Of a DNA stretch of 64,000 bases, positions 9,092 through 17,839 are shown in pieces. The position numbers and the translations under genes were made by a program. Below the pieces are notes generated by a model. It saw nothing but the letters and a program-made list of their open reading frames with translations. It did no database searches and had not been told where the DNA came from. The DNA is from Cohnella thailandensis (GTDB taxonomy: Bacteria; Bacillota; Bacilli; Paenibacillales; Paenibacillaceae). The stretch covers positions 124,001 through 188,000 of the forward strand of contig NZ_JACJVQ010000011.1 in assembly GCF_014212135.1 (NCBI RefSeq), read 5' to 3'. Within the stretch, counting starts at the first letter, position 1; each line of letters begins with the position of its first letter.

Positions 9092-9760
9092 TTACCAGAG
9101 AATGTTCGATTCCTTCGGATACTCGGAGTTGATGCCGATCTCCTCCACGGAGATTTGGTGCTGGCGCGCCGCGTCGAGCACCGACTGCTTGAACTTGCGG
9201 TATTCGGGTCCTTGCTCGATCAGGAGCTTCGTGACGGCGGGAAGGTTGCGAAGCCTCTTCTCCGCGGAATCCAGCGCCAGATGGCCGACGTTCTGCTCGT
9301 CCAGGAACTGAACGATATAGTTGTCCTCCACGAAGGTCTGCGTGCCGAGGGCCTGGAACGCCCGTGCGGCGGAGAAATCCTTCACCGTCATGCGAAGGCA
9401 ATCGACGACCTGGTTCTGGAACTTGCGTATGGCCGCCACGGCAAGGTCCCATTCGGACGTCTTCGCGCTCCGGTACGATTGGCGGATGCAGTTGTTCAGC
9501 GCCGCCCACACGAAGATCGTCTCCGGCCAGTAGGCCTTCACCGTGACGCTGTCCTCTCCCGAACCCCGTTCCCCCTTCAATTGTTCGTTCAAGCGATCGC
9601 GCAATCCGACCACGCGGCTTCTGGCGGAGACGAGCCCCGCCGGAACGTTCTCTCCGTCCCCGGCCACGACGCCGATGGCGTTCAGAAGGGCGTCAAGCTC
9701 CGCGGCCGTCCCCTTCAGGCTCAGCCCGGCGTGATTCGGAGTGCTTTTTAACTGGATCAT
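9092..9760 (-). CDS. Conserved hypothetical protein (222 aa), possibly DUF6904-like
   Basis: A soluble protein with no membrane segment. The N-terminus (IQLKSTPNHAGLSLKG) recalls the DUF6904 family of Bacillales, an association I make from memory and hold weakly. The rest is alpha-helical with conserved-looking tryptophans. It starts with a good ribosome site (AAAGGGAG) and is the first gene of an operon with the alcohol dehydrogenase. No catalytic motif seen. Confidence 0.7.
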   Translation of the reverse strand: MIQLKSTPNHAGLSLKGTAAELDALLNAIGVVAGDGENVPAGLVSARSRVVGLRDRLNEQLKGERGSGEDSVTVKAYWPETIFVWAALNNCIRQSYRSAKTSEWDLAVAAIRKFQNQVVDCLRMTVKDFSAARAFQALGTQTFVEDNYIVQFLDEQNVGHLALDSAEKRLRNLPAVTKLLIEQGPEYRKFKQSVLDAARQHQISVEEIGINSEYPKESNILW

Positions 9761-10161
9761 GTGTCAAACTCCCTTTGTCTAATTCCAATTGGTCTTCGAT
9801 TATTTTACCACTAATGGCGAATGAAAGATTCTATAAATTAGGCAAAAATAAAAACCTGCTCGTGCCCCTCCAGCGAAAATTGGTAAATAATACCACGTTG
9901 TTAGTGGCTTCCTATCTCCCGTCCCAAAAAACCACTATCCCCTTCGATCAGAACCGGGGCTTCGGCCGGATTTCTGAGCGAGCGGGATAATGGTTTTTTC
10001 GTGGAAAATCGAAACGGCTGCCGCCTACCCCAACCACCGATTAACGCTTCAACGCAACAAAGCGACTTTTCCGCAAACGAATCCGAATAACGAGCCAAAG
10101 AGCCCATAATCCGGACAACGAGCCCAAATACCCATGATCCGGATCGCGCCGCGGATGCCTG
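9761..10161. other. Intergenic region of ~400 bp with a hairpin repeat
   Basis: The left part (9761-9900) is AT-rich and should hold the promoter of the 222-aa gene. The middle (9926-9999) is a copy of the CCCAYTATCCC hairpin family. The right part shows no coding signal. Confidence 0.5.
9926..9999. repeat. Hairpin repeat family R2, copy A
   Basis: Outer arms AAAAAACCACTATCCC and GGGATAATGGTTTTTT, inner arms GATCAGAA and TTCTGAGC, and a GC-rich middle stem-loop. The ends in A and T runs would allow it to act as a bidirectional terminator. Related copies lie near 37.74 and 48.70 kb. Confidence 0.75.
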
Positions 10162-10368
10162 CTAAACTCCCGTCCGCTTCTTCTGGTTGTTCGGTTTCTT
10201 CTTGATCTGGCTCGTCATCTTCTTCGTCGCCGTCGAATAGTGGTCCGTGCCGCCCTTGGCTGCCGATTGAGCCTGCTTCTTTTGCTCCAGCTTCCGCTTC
10301 ATCGCTTCGGCCAGGCCGATCTTCTTCGGCTCCGCCGAAGACCCGTTCGACGCCTGATTGTCTTCCAT
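10162..10368 (-). CDS. Small basic protein (68 aa)
   Basis: A Lys/Gln-rich, probably unstructured protein (AEAMKRKLEQKKQAQ and a tail KKPNNQKKR). The start at 10368 is chosen because AAGGAG lies nine bases upstream; the longer open frame runs into the CYTH gene. It follows the CYTH gene by 49 nt on the same strand. Small basic proteins like this occur in Paenibacillus next to similar genes; nucleic-acid binding is only a guess. Confidence 0.6.
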   Translation of the reverse strand: MEDNQASNGSSAEPKKIGLAEAMKRKLEQKKQAQSAAKGGTDHYSTATKKMTSQIKKKPNNQKKRTGV

Positions 10369-10417
10369 CCCGAGTGACTCCTTCTCTCCAAAATCGATCC
10401 AAGCGCGTATCTCCGAA

Positions 10418-10912
10418 TTACTTTTGCTGAAGCTGCTTCCACACGGTCTTGTTGCTGTACTGTTTCTCCGCGCCGATATCCCGGCCGAACCACTCCGGAG
10501 GAGAGAAGGCATTCGCTTCGTCCTCCGACTCGAACTCGACCTCCACGACCGTCAGCTCCAACTGATCGTAGATGTCGATCTCCAGCACTTTATCCTGCCA
10601 TTCGGCCGTGATTCGGTTCTTGGTCAGAGGAATCGCCCCGAACGCGCTTGCCACCTGCTCGTAGATGCTGCCCGAAATCGAATATTCGACCTCCTCGCGA
10701 GCCATCCCGCTTCCCAGCTTAAACGTATGCGTATATTCCATCTGTCCGGTCCGCAGGTCGGTAATCCGGCGTATCCGCAGCTCTTGGGTGTCGTCCATCG
10801 CCAGGTACGTCTGCTCGATTCTCTGCTCCTTCACGGGGCGAATGATTTCGTTATCGATCAGCCATTCCGGCGTTCGGTTCAGCAGAAATTTTCTCTCGAT
10901 CTCCAGCGCCAT
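10418..10912 (-). CDS. CYTH domain protein (164 aa)
   Basis: The CYTH fold (CyaB adenylate cyclase/thiamine triphosphatase) forms a beta tunnel that binds triphosphates. The diagnostic EIERKF (ExExK) motif is at residues 4-9, followed by conserved Arg/Lys/Glu residues on alternating strands (ELRIRRI, YTHTFKLG, REEVEYSI, EIDIYDQ, VVEVEFES). Length is typical of bacterial tripolyphosphatase-like members. Substrate could be inorganic triphosphate, thiamine triphosphate or ATP; the sequence alone does not decide. Confidence 0.9.
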   Translation of the reverse strand: MALEIERKFLLNRTPEWLIDNEIIRPVKEQRIEQTYLAMDDTQELRIRRITDLRTGQMEYTHTFKLGSGMAREEVEYSISGSIYEQVASAFGAIPLTKNRITAEWQDKVLEIDIYDQLELTVVEVEFESEDEANAFSPPEWFGRDIGAEKQYSNKTVWKQLQQK

Positions 10913-11007
10913 TCCGTTGTCGTCTCCTCAGCTTGCTTAGTTGATAGTATTGTACGCGATGCCGGGTTTCCGGTCAAAAAAGCTCGGGCTCCGGTCAGCC
11001 TCCAGCG

Positions 11008-12021
11008 TCAGTAACCGATATACCTGGCGTAGAGCGACTTCGCGCGGACGAAATCGGCCGTTCCTTGAACGAGAACCCGGCCTTCCGGGAAGAGCACCAA
11101 CCGCTCTCCCTCGGGCAATTCGGCCCGAAGCAGGTAAGGATTCAGCTTGACCCTAGCCACGGCCGGCTCGAGCCGCGCGCTCCACTCTTCCAGGTCGAAC
11201 GGACGGCTGCCCGCGATCTGCACCGACTCTCTTCCGCATAACGAGAGCAGCTCGTCCAGCGCCGGTTCCTCCAAGGCCGGGTATTTCTTTTCTTGGCAGC
11301 AAGGACAAGAGGCCGAAGGTTGGCCGAGCTTCATCTCGTAATATTGGTTGTGCCAGATATCGAAGCTGACCAGGCTCTGCCGGCGAGCCTCCGCCGCTCC
11401 GACCAGAAACTTAAGCGCTTCGACGGCCTCGTAGGAGGCGACGATATCGACGACCGGGGCGATGACCCCGATCGTGTCGCACGTCTGCCCGCCGCTGTCC
11501 GCCGAGGACATAAAGCAGCGCAGGCAAGGAGTCTCGCCCGGGACCAGGATGGCGCTCATCCCGCGAGAGCTGACCGCTCCTCCGTAGGCGAACGGGATCC
11601 CTAGCTTAAAGCAGGCGTCGTTCAGAAGGAAGCGCGTCTGGAAATTATCCGTGCCATCCAGCACAAGATCGATTCCTTCCAGCAGCTCATCGATGTTGCG
11701 CGCCGTTACGTCGGCGACGATCGCTTCGATCCGGACGCTAGAATTGACCCGGCTCAGCTTGTCCTTAGCCGCGATGGCTTTCGGCAGACCCTTCTCCGCA
11801 TCCTCTTCGTCGTAGAGCATCTGGCGCTGAAGATTGCTTCGCTCCACGAAATCCCGGTCGACCATGCGCACAAGTCCGACGCCCGCCCGTACCATATGGT
11901 TCGCCAGCACCGTGCCGAGCGCCCCCATCCCGATGATGCATACCGCGCTGTCCGCCAGTTTGCGCTGTCCGCTCTCCCCGATCGGAGCGAACAGAATCTG
12001 GCGGGAATAGCGTTCATCCAT
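11008..12021 (-). CDS. ThiF/MoeB/HesA family adenylyltransferase (337 aa)
   Basis: An E1-like enzyme that adenylates the C-terminal glycine of a ThiS/MoaD-type sulfur carrier. Seen: RYSRQILF N-terminal signature; nucleotide-binding VCIIGMGALGTVLANHM; DRDFVERSNLQRQ; LVLDGTDNFQTRFLLND; a zinc-site pair CLRCF and CPCC; and TCDTIGVIAPVV. Residues beyond ~250 extend past minimal MoeB and lack a clear rhodanese. The ATG at 12021 (spacing 8 from AAGGGGG) is preferred over an upstream TTG. No thiS, thiG or moaD is adjacent, so thiamin versus molybdopterin cannot be settled. Confidence 0.9.
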   Translation of the reverse strand: MDERYSRQILFAPIGESGQRKLADSAVCIIGMGALGTVLANHMVRAGVGLVRMVDRDFVERSNLQRQMLYDEEDAEKGLPKAIAAKDKLSRVNSSVRIEAIVADVTARNIDELLEGIDLVLDGTDNFQTRFLLNDACFKLGIPFAYGGAVSSRGMSAILVPGETPCLRCFMSSADSGGQTCDTIGVIAPVVDIVASYEAVEALKFLVGAAEARRQSLVSFDIWHNQYYEMKLGQPSASCPCCQEKKYPALEEPALDELLSLCGRESVQIAGSRPFDLEEWSARLEPAVARVKLNPYLLRAELPEGERLVLFPEGRVLVQGTADFVRAKSLYARYIGY

Positions 12022-12129
12022 GCGCAAAGCCCCCTTACCTTATGCGGATCTGTCGAATTCCGCCTACCCATATATCTTCTCCTATTATAACGGTCTAAGG
12101 GGGATGGAGGGAATCTTCCGGCCGCCGGT

Positions 12130-12367
12130 TTTAGTAGAGTTTGTGAATCACGAAGCTTGGCCGAGCGCCGCCGGCCGTCGTGCCGTTGAAGATCAGATGC
12201 GGATGCTCGGACAGCAGGCTTAGAAGGAAAAGCGCAAGAGCTCCGAACAGCATTTGGTAAGCCGATGGATGCGGACCGACTTCGTGATGCGCAGGGACCC
12301 GTACGTCAGCCGTCCGCTTCAACTGCTTCTGGAGGAGCTGAAGAAAGCGGAGGAGATCGGCGCATAA
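12130..12367 (+). pseudogene. Possible C-terminal remnant of a transcriptional regulator
   Basis: One plus frame reads with coding-like codon use through a single in-frame TAG at 12221. After it come 47 residues ending MRTDFVMRRDPYVSRPLQLL..EELKKAEEIGA and a TAA at 12365, directly before a strong terminator. The RRDPYVSRPLQ-type end is reminiscent of LysR-family C-termini. No start codon or DNA-binding domain remains. This is a weak call. Confidence 0.3.
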
Positions 12368-12413
12368 AAAATAGCCTTCGTTCCCGAGGTTGAGAACGAA
12401 GGCTATTTTTTGT
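12367..12413. terminator. Bidirectional intrinsic terminator
   Basis: AAAATAGCCTTCGTTC pairs with GAACGAAGGCTATTTT around a short loop, with A/T runs on both sides. It would end the YvyF-like gene on the minus strand and the remnant on the plus strand. Confidence 0.9.
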
Positions 12414-12833
12414 TTATAGAGAGGTCGCCCTTCTGGAGAAGTAGCTGTGCGCGCTCTTCGTCCGCTCCTTCATGAGCCGATCCTGTTCGTATTCGTGGGC
12501 CACCGCAGTCTGAATTCGCGTCGAGCAGCTTACGCATAGCTTCCCGCTGCGAATAGGTCCCGAGCATAGGTCGCAGGAATCCGACAGGTTCGGGTAATCG
12601 TACAGCTTGAGCCTTCCGTTCCGGATCCAGGCTTTGATCTGACGAAGCGGAATCGAGGTTTGCTCGGAGAGCTGCTCGTTGTTCAGATACCGATTGCGCC
12701 GGAGTTGGCGGTCCAGAATCCCCAATTGGTCCTGCTCCCGGGCGGCGCAGTCCTGGCATTGGCTGCGAGAGACGGTCGACTGATATAAGCTTCCGCAACT
12801 AGGACATTGGGCGACGACTGATCCTATCGGCAT
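12414..12833 (-). CDS. YvyF-like flagellar-operon zinc-finger protein (139 aa)
   Basis: Resembles B. subtilis YvyF (TIGR03826 family), found in comF-flg loci. An N-terminal zinc ribbon (CPSC..CQDC) is followed by a helix-turn-helix-like segment (NNEQLSEQTSIPLRQIKAWIRNGRL), then a second zinc knuckle (CDLC..CVSC) and a basic tail. Ribosome site GGAGG is 7 nt upstream of the ATG. Unlike the usual location, no flagellar or comF gene is nearby, so this may be a stand-alone paralogue. It possibly regulates through DNA or chaperone binding; unproven. Confidence 0.75.
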   Translation of the reverse strand: MPIGSVVAQCPSCGSLYQSTVSRSQCQDCAAREQDQLGILDRQLRRNRYLNNEQLSEQTSIPLRQIKAWIRNGRLKLYDYPNLSDSCDLCSGPIRSGKLCVSCSTRIQTAVAHEYEQDRLMKERTKSAHSYFSRRATSL

Positions 12834-12924
12834 ATGAGTTCCTCCGCTGACGTAGTTCTTATGGAGTGATCATATCACGATATTCCTTATTTTTCATCCC
12901 CCTATTAGGACTATTATCATATTT

Positions 12925-13482
12925 TTATTCATAATAGCGAGATTCGCTCTCCTCCGCGATGCTCTGAATGTCCTCCGCCCCGATCGATAGATAACGGTAG
13001 CCGTCCTTCGCGTTTCTGCGCAGCGCCGCCTCCTTGAAGAATCTCGGGCTCGCTTCTCCCGAATCCTCGTCGTAGACGAGCAGGATGCCGTCGGACTTGC
13101 GCAGCAGAAGCTCGTCCCGGGCCTTGAACTGCCACACCCCGCTATAAGGCTGCTTGCTCACGGCTCCGTAATAATCGACTTGCCCGATAATCCCTTGGTA
13201 ATAGTCCTTGCGGTCGTCCTTCCACTTCTCCTCCGGATTCGCGTACGCGGTCAGAATGGAGAGCTTCAGCTCGGGGAATCGCTTTCGGAGCTCGATAACG
13301 ACTTCGCAGGCCCATAGATCGACCCCGTACTGGCCGGGCGTAAGCACCCACTCCAACCCCTCATCGGCCAGCGGGACCAGCTTCGCTTCGATAGCCTTCT
13401 TGATATAGGCGATTCCTTTGTGCTTCTGGCCGAAAATGCCGAGCTCATGGGCCCGGTAGCCGGTGACGAGCAGGTTTTTCAT
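12925..13482 (-). CDS. ypsA: YpsA family SLOG-fold protein (185 aa)
   Basis: Closely follows B. subtilis YpsA (DUF1273): TGYRAHELGIF at the start, then YIKKAIEAKL, EGLEWVLTPGQYGVDLWA, a KSDG(I)LLVYD segment and an acidic end. YpsA is a Rossmann-like SLOG/TIGR00732-related protein proposed to bind a nucleotide ligand and linked to cell division in Bacillales. The start at 13482 has AAGGAG six bases away and matches the family N-terminus; the longer frame adds 12 residues without support. Confidence 0.9.
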   Translation of the reverse strand: MKNLLVTGYRAHELGIFGQKHKGIAYIKKAIEAKLVPLADEGLEWVLTPGQYGVDLWACEVVIELRKRFPELKLSILTAYANPEEKWKDDRKDYYQGIIGQVDYYGAVSKQPYSGVWQFKARDELLLRKSDGILLVYDEDSGEASPRFFKEAALRRNAKDGYRYLSIGAEDIQSIAEESESRYYE

Positions 13483-13526
13483 GGGAGACTCCTTGTCCGG
13501 TCGTTTGGTATCTAGCATAGCATAAA

Positions 13527-13561
13527 TAAAAAGGCCAACCCACGCTTTAATGGGTTGACCT
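13527..13561 (-). terminator. Terminator of the peptide-transporter operon
   Basis: On the minus strand AGGTCAACCCA pairs with TGGGTTGGCCT around an 8-nt loop, followed by TTTTTATTTAT. It sits just after the last gene of the opp/dpp cluster. Confidence 0.85.
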
Positions 13562-13566
13562 CCGTC

Positions 13567-14019
13567 TTATCGCTGTATCGGCTCGATCCGGTACGGGCCG
13601 CTCGCCGCGCCTGCAGCGTCGGATTCGATTCTCCAGCCGAAGGATAGAACCTCCCGCAGCCGAGCGAGCTGGTCGGGCGTCAGCTCCGCCAGCACGGCTT
13701 CCTGGCCCTCCTCCAGCACGAGCTGCGGCTCGAAGCCGAAGGCGACCCAGATCCAGCTGCGGATGCCCCGCACCGTGTTGTATTTGATCTGGTACCCTTC
13801 GCGAACCGCCGTCCGGAACGTTTCCGGTTCCTTCTTGGCGAACGCCGCCAGATCCTCATAGTTGAATTGGAATATGCTGTCGTCCTTAGGAAGATCGGTT
13901 CCCCGTTCGATTCGCTCGATAATCTCCTCGTCCGTCCAGCCCGATCCTCTTAGCGATTCCAGCAGCAGGGCGTCCCACTGCGACAGCTTGGTCAACGACT
14001 TGGCTTGCTCTTCCGCCAT
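13567..14019 (-). CDS. Hypothetical protein at the end of the opp/dpp operon (150 aa)
   Basis: A soluble acidic protein with no family that I recognise. The true start is taken at ATG 14019, 20 nt after the oppF-type stop; the longer frame upstream is a shadow of oppF. It has a helical N-terminal part (LSQWDALLLESLRGSGWTDE) and a later segment with tryptophans (RSWIWVAFGFEPQLVLEEGQE). Its position at the operon end suggests co-expression with the importer, but no motif ties it to transport. Confidence 0.65.
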   Translation of the reverse strand: MAEEQAKSLTKLSQWDALLLESLRGSGWTDEEIIERIERGTDLPKDDSIFQFNYEDLAAFAKKEPETFRTAVREGYQIKYNTVRGIRSWIWVAFGFEPQLVLEEGQEAVLAELTPDQLARLREVLSFGWRIESDAAGAASGPYRIEPIQR

Positions 14020-14039
14020 CTCTCCGATTCTCCCTTGTC

Positions 14040-14928
<889 letters not shown>

Positions 14929-14942
<14 letters not shown>

Positions 14943-15930
14943 TACCCGCGCCCCCTTTCGCCTCGTCGTCGTTCAGCCAGCACATCGACCGGTGGCCTTC
15001 GCCGACCTTGAAGTGCGGCGGAAGCTGCGCGCACTTCGGCATCGCGTGCGGGCACCGCTCCTGGAACGGGCAGCCCGGCGGCGGGTCCAGCAGATCGGGA
15101 GGCGTGCCTTCGATCGGCACGAGCCGCTCGCGGGAGCCGGCCTTGCGCTCCGGAAGGGAGCGCAGCAGCCCTTGCGTGTACGGGTGCTTCGGACGGTAGA
15201 AGATGTCCTCCACCGTCCCTTCTTCCATGATCATGCCGCCGTACATGACGATGACGCGGCTGCACACCTGCGCGACGACGCCGAGATCGTGGGTGATCAG
15301 GGCGATCGAAGCGCTCGTCTTCGCCTTCAGCTCCTGGAGCAGATCGAGAATCTGCGCCTGGATCGTCACGTCGAGAGCCGTCGTCGGCTCGTCGGCGATA
15401 AGCAGCTCCGGCTGGCAGGAGAGCGCCATCGCGATCATGACGCGCTGGCGCATGCCTCCGCTGAATTCGTGCGGGTATTGCCGGACTCTTCGTTCCGGCT
15501 CGGGAATGCCGACCTGGCGCAGCATCTCGATCGCTTCCTTCAGCGCTTCCGCTTGGCCGAGATGCCGGTGCCGGCGAATGATCTCGGTCATCTGGTCGCC
15601 GATCTTCTTGACCGGATTGAGGGACGTCATCGGATCCTGGAAGACCATCGCGATCCGGTTGCCGCGGATGCTCCGCCATTGCTTCTCGGACAGCTTCCGA
15701 ATCGATTCGCCGTCGAAGCGGATGTCCCCTCCGATGATCTCGCCCGGAGGCGGGATCAGAGCCATGATCGCCTTCGCGGTCACGCTTTTGCCGCTGCCGG
15801 ACTCGCCGACGATGCCGATCGTTTCTCCCTTATCGATGTGGAAGGAGACTCCTCGGACCGCTTTATTTTCCCCGTCGCGGGTATGAAAGGACACTTGCAG
15901 GTTGTCCACCGTGAGCAATCTGTCTGTCAT
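14929..15930 (-). CDS. Oligopeptide/dipeptide ABC transporter ATPase, OppD/DppD type (333 aa)
   Basis: The second ATPase of the importer. Walker [11 protein letters not shown]-loop [11 protein letters not shown], signature SGGMRQR, Walker [12 protein letters not shown], and H-loop ITHDLG. The C-terminus has the conserved oligopeptide-transporter extension with [15 protein letters not shown] and a further Cys (CWLN), matching the Cys cluster that binds [4Fe-4S] in DppD. It follows the DppC-like permease by 37 nt. Confidence 0.95.
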
Positions 15931-15967
15931 GTTTCGTTCACTCCTCTCGCTCTACAGCTCCCGCTAC

Positions 15968-16813
15968 TTATCTCTTGTTAAGCTTCGGCTCGAAACCGAC
16001 GCGGAGAATGTCTCCCAGAATGTTGAAGCTGAGCACCGTCAGCAGGATGAAGCCGCCCGGGAAAATCGCCATGTAAGGCGCCTGGGCGATAAAGCCTTGC
16101 GCGCTGTTCAGCATGCTGCCCCAGGTCGCGTTCGGCGCTTGAACCCCGAAGCCGAGGAAGCTGAGCGAGGATTCCATCATGATCGCGGACGCCACGTTGT
16201 TCGTAGCTCCGACGATGATGACCGGAACGAGGCTCGGCAGCACGTGGCGGACGATAATGCCCCAGTTGTTCTGGCCGGAAGCCTTCGCGTAGAGCACGAA
16301 TTCCCGCTCCCGGATCGACAGCGTCTCCGCTCGAATGATCCGTGCCATGTTCATCCACATGAGCAGTCCGATGATCAGGACGATGCTGCCGAGACCCGGC
16401 TTCAGGAAGACGCTCAGCAGCAGCATGACCAGGAAGGACGGGATGGACAAAATGATCTCGAGCAATCGCATGAGAAGGTTGTCGATCCACCCTCCGAAGT
16501 AGCCGCTGACGACGCCGACGAGAACGCCGATCGTCGTCGCCAGGATCATGGCCGAGAAGCCGACGAGCAAGGAGACGCGGCCGCCATATAGCGCGCGCGT
16601 AAAGTAGTCCCGCCCGTAATCGTCCGTGCCGAACCAGTGGCTGGCATTCGGACTTTGCAGACGTTCGAGAACGTTCAACGCATTGGGATCGTAAGGCGAC
16701 AGGAAGGCGAAGATCGCTCCCAGGACGAAGATCGCGAGAATCGCGACCGAGACGATGCCCATTTTCCTCGCAAGCAGTTCGCGGCCGACGTTAAGCCATT
16801 TGGTCCTGTTCAT
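15968..16813 (-). CDS. Peptide ABC transporter permease, DppC/OppC type (281 aa)
   Basis: Inner-membrane permease with about six helices. An N-terminal OppC_N region (ILAIFVLGAIFAFLSPYDPN) is followed by the BPD_transp_1 domain. The cytoplasmic EAA-like loop (LYAKASGQNNWGIIVRHVLPSLVP) contacts the ATPases. Starts 4 nt after the DppB-like stop. Confidence 0.95.
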   Translation of the reverse strand: MNRTKWLNVGRELLARKMGIVSVAILAIFVLGAIFAFLSPYDPNALNVLERLQSPNASHWFGTDDYGRDYFTRALYGGRVSLLVGFSAMILATTIGVLVGVVSGYFGGWIDNLLMRLLEIILSIPSFLVMLLLSVFLKPGLGSIVLIIGLLMWMNMARIIRAETLSIREREFVLYAKASGQNNWGIIVRHVLPSLVPVIIVGATNNVASAIMMESSLSFLGFGVQAPNATWGSMLNSAQGFIAQAPYMAIFPGGFILLTVLSFNILGDILRVGFEPKLNKR

Positions 16814-16817
16814 GGGA

Positions 16818-17768
16818 TCACCTCGCTCCTTTGATTCTCGGATCGGCCAATCCGTACAGGATATCCGCGAGCAGGTTGCCTAGGATCAGGAATAGGGCGG
16901 AGAACAAGGTAATGCCCATAATGACCGGATAATCCATGCCCTTGACCGCGGTCATGCCGAGAGAGCCGATCCCCGGCCAGGAGAAAACGGTCTCCGTCAC
17001 GATAGCTCCCGCCACCAGATCCGCCATCGACATGCCGAGCAGCGTGATGACGGGCAGCAGCACGTGCTTCATGACGTGGCGGAAGACGATCGTCTTCTTC
17101 GTCGAGCCGAAGGCGTACTGGATTTGAACGTACTCTTCCTTCAGCTGCCCGATCGTGCTGGAACGAATGTAACGAACGTAGACCGACAGGAATCCGAACG
17201 CCAGAACGACGCAGGGAAGGATGCCGTGCTTAAGGACGTCCATAGCGGAATTGACTCCGATCGAGCGCATCCCCATGCTGGGCAGCCAATGAAGATGAAT
17301 GGCGAACAAATAAATGAGCAGGATGGCGAGCCAGAACAACGGCACGGAGATGCCGATGTAAGAGAATAGGTTAACCAGCTTATCCGGCCAACGGTCGCGG
17401 TTCGCGCCCGCGGTCAGGCCTAGCGGAATGGCCAGAAGCACGGCAAGCAGGATCGCGCTGCCCATGAGCCCCGCCGTCGCGGGCAGCCGATCCAGGATCT
17501 GATCCATCACCGGCTGATGGTTCACGAGGGAATAGCCGAGGTTGCCCTGGAACAGTTCCTTGAGCCAGAGCCAATATTGAACGTAAGCGGGCTTGTCCAG
17601 CCCCAGGTTGTGGCGGATCCGCTCGATATCCTCCGCGTGCATGTTCGGCGTCACGAAGGAGAGCACCGGGTCTCCCGGCGCCATCTTGACGAGGGCGAAG
17701 CAAGCGATCGACACGAAGAACAGCAGAGGGATCGTCTGCAGCAAACGTCTTGCGATGAGTTGTCTCAT
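16818..17768 (-). CDS. Peptide ABC transporter permease, DppB/OppB type (316 aa)
   Basis: Permease partner of the DppC-like protein. The typical N-terminal helix (RRLLQTIPLLFFVSIACFAL) is followed by the periplasmic segment PGDPV and helices with the EAA loop (YAFGSTKKTIVFRHVMKHVLLPV). Ends with the conserved LADPRIK tail. It lies 71 nt downstream of the binding-protein gene, with a terminator hairpin in between. Confidence 0.95.
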   Translation of the reverse strand: MRQLIARRLLQTIPLLFFVSIACFALVKMAPGDPVLSFVTPNMHAEDIERIRHNLGLDKPAYVQYWLWLKELFQGNLGYSLVNHQPVMDQILDRLPATAGLMGSAILLAVLLAIPLGLTAGANRDRWPDKLVNLFSYIGISVPLFWLAILLIYLFAIHLHWLPSMGMRSIGVNSAMDVLKHGILPCVVLAFGFLSVYVRYIRSSTIGQLKEEYVQIQYAFGSTKKTIVFRHVMKHVLLPVITLLGMSMADLVAGAIVTETVFSWPGIGSLGMTAVKGMDYPVIMGITLFSALFLILGNLLADILYGLADPRIKGAR

Positions 17769-17795
17769 AACGATGGTCTCCTATGCCTCTACGGC

Positions 17796-17829
17796 AAAAA
17801 ATAAGCTGGTCAGAGCCAGCTTATTTTTT
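17796..17829 (-). terminator. Internal terminator/attenuator between binding protein and permeases
   Basis: AAAAATAAGCTGG pairs perfectly with CCAGCTTATTTTT around a TCAGAG loop, and both sides end in T or A runs. It sits 10 nt after the binding-protein stop and before dppB. Partial read-through would give more binding protein than permease. Confidence 0.85.
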
Positions 17830-17839
17830 GGCCTTGCTC

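Larger units (their letters stand above)
12022..12413. other. Intergenic region of ~390 bp
   Basis: Contains the ThiF upstream region, a possible decayed gene end on the plus strand and a bidirectional terminator. Nothing else supportable. Confidence 0.4.
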
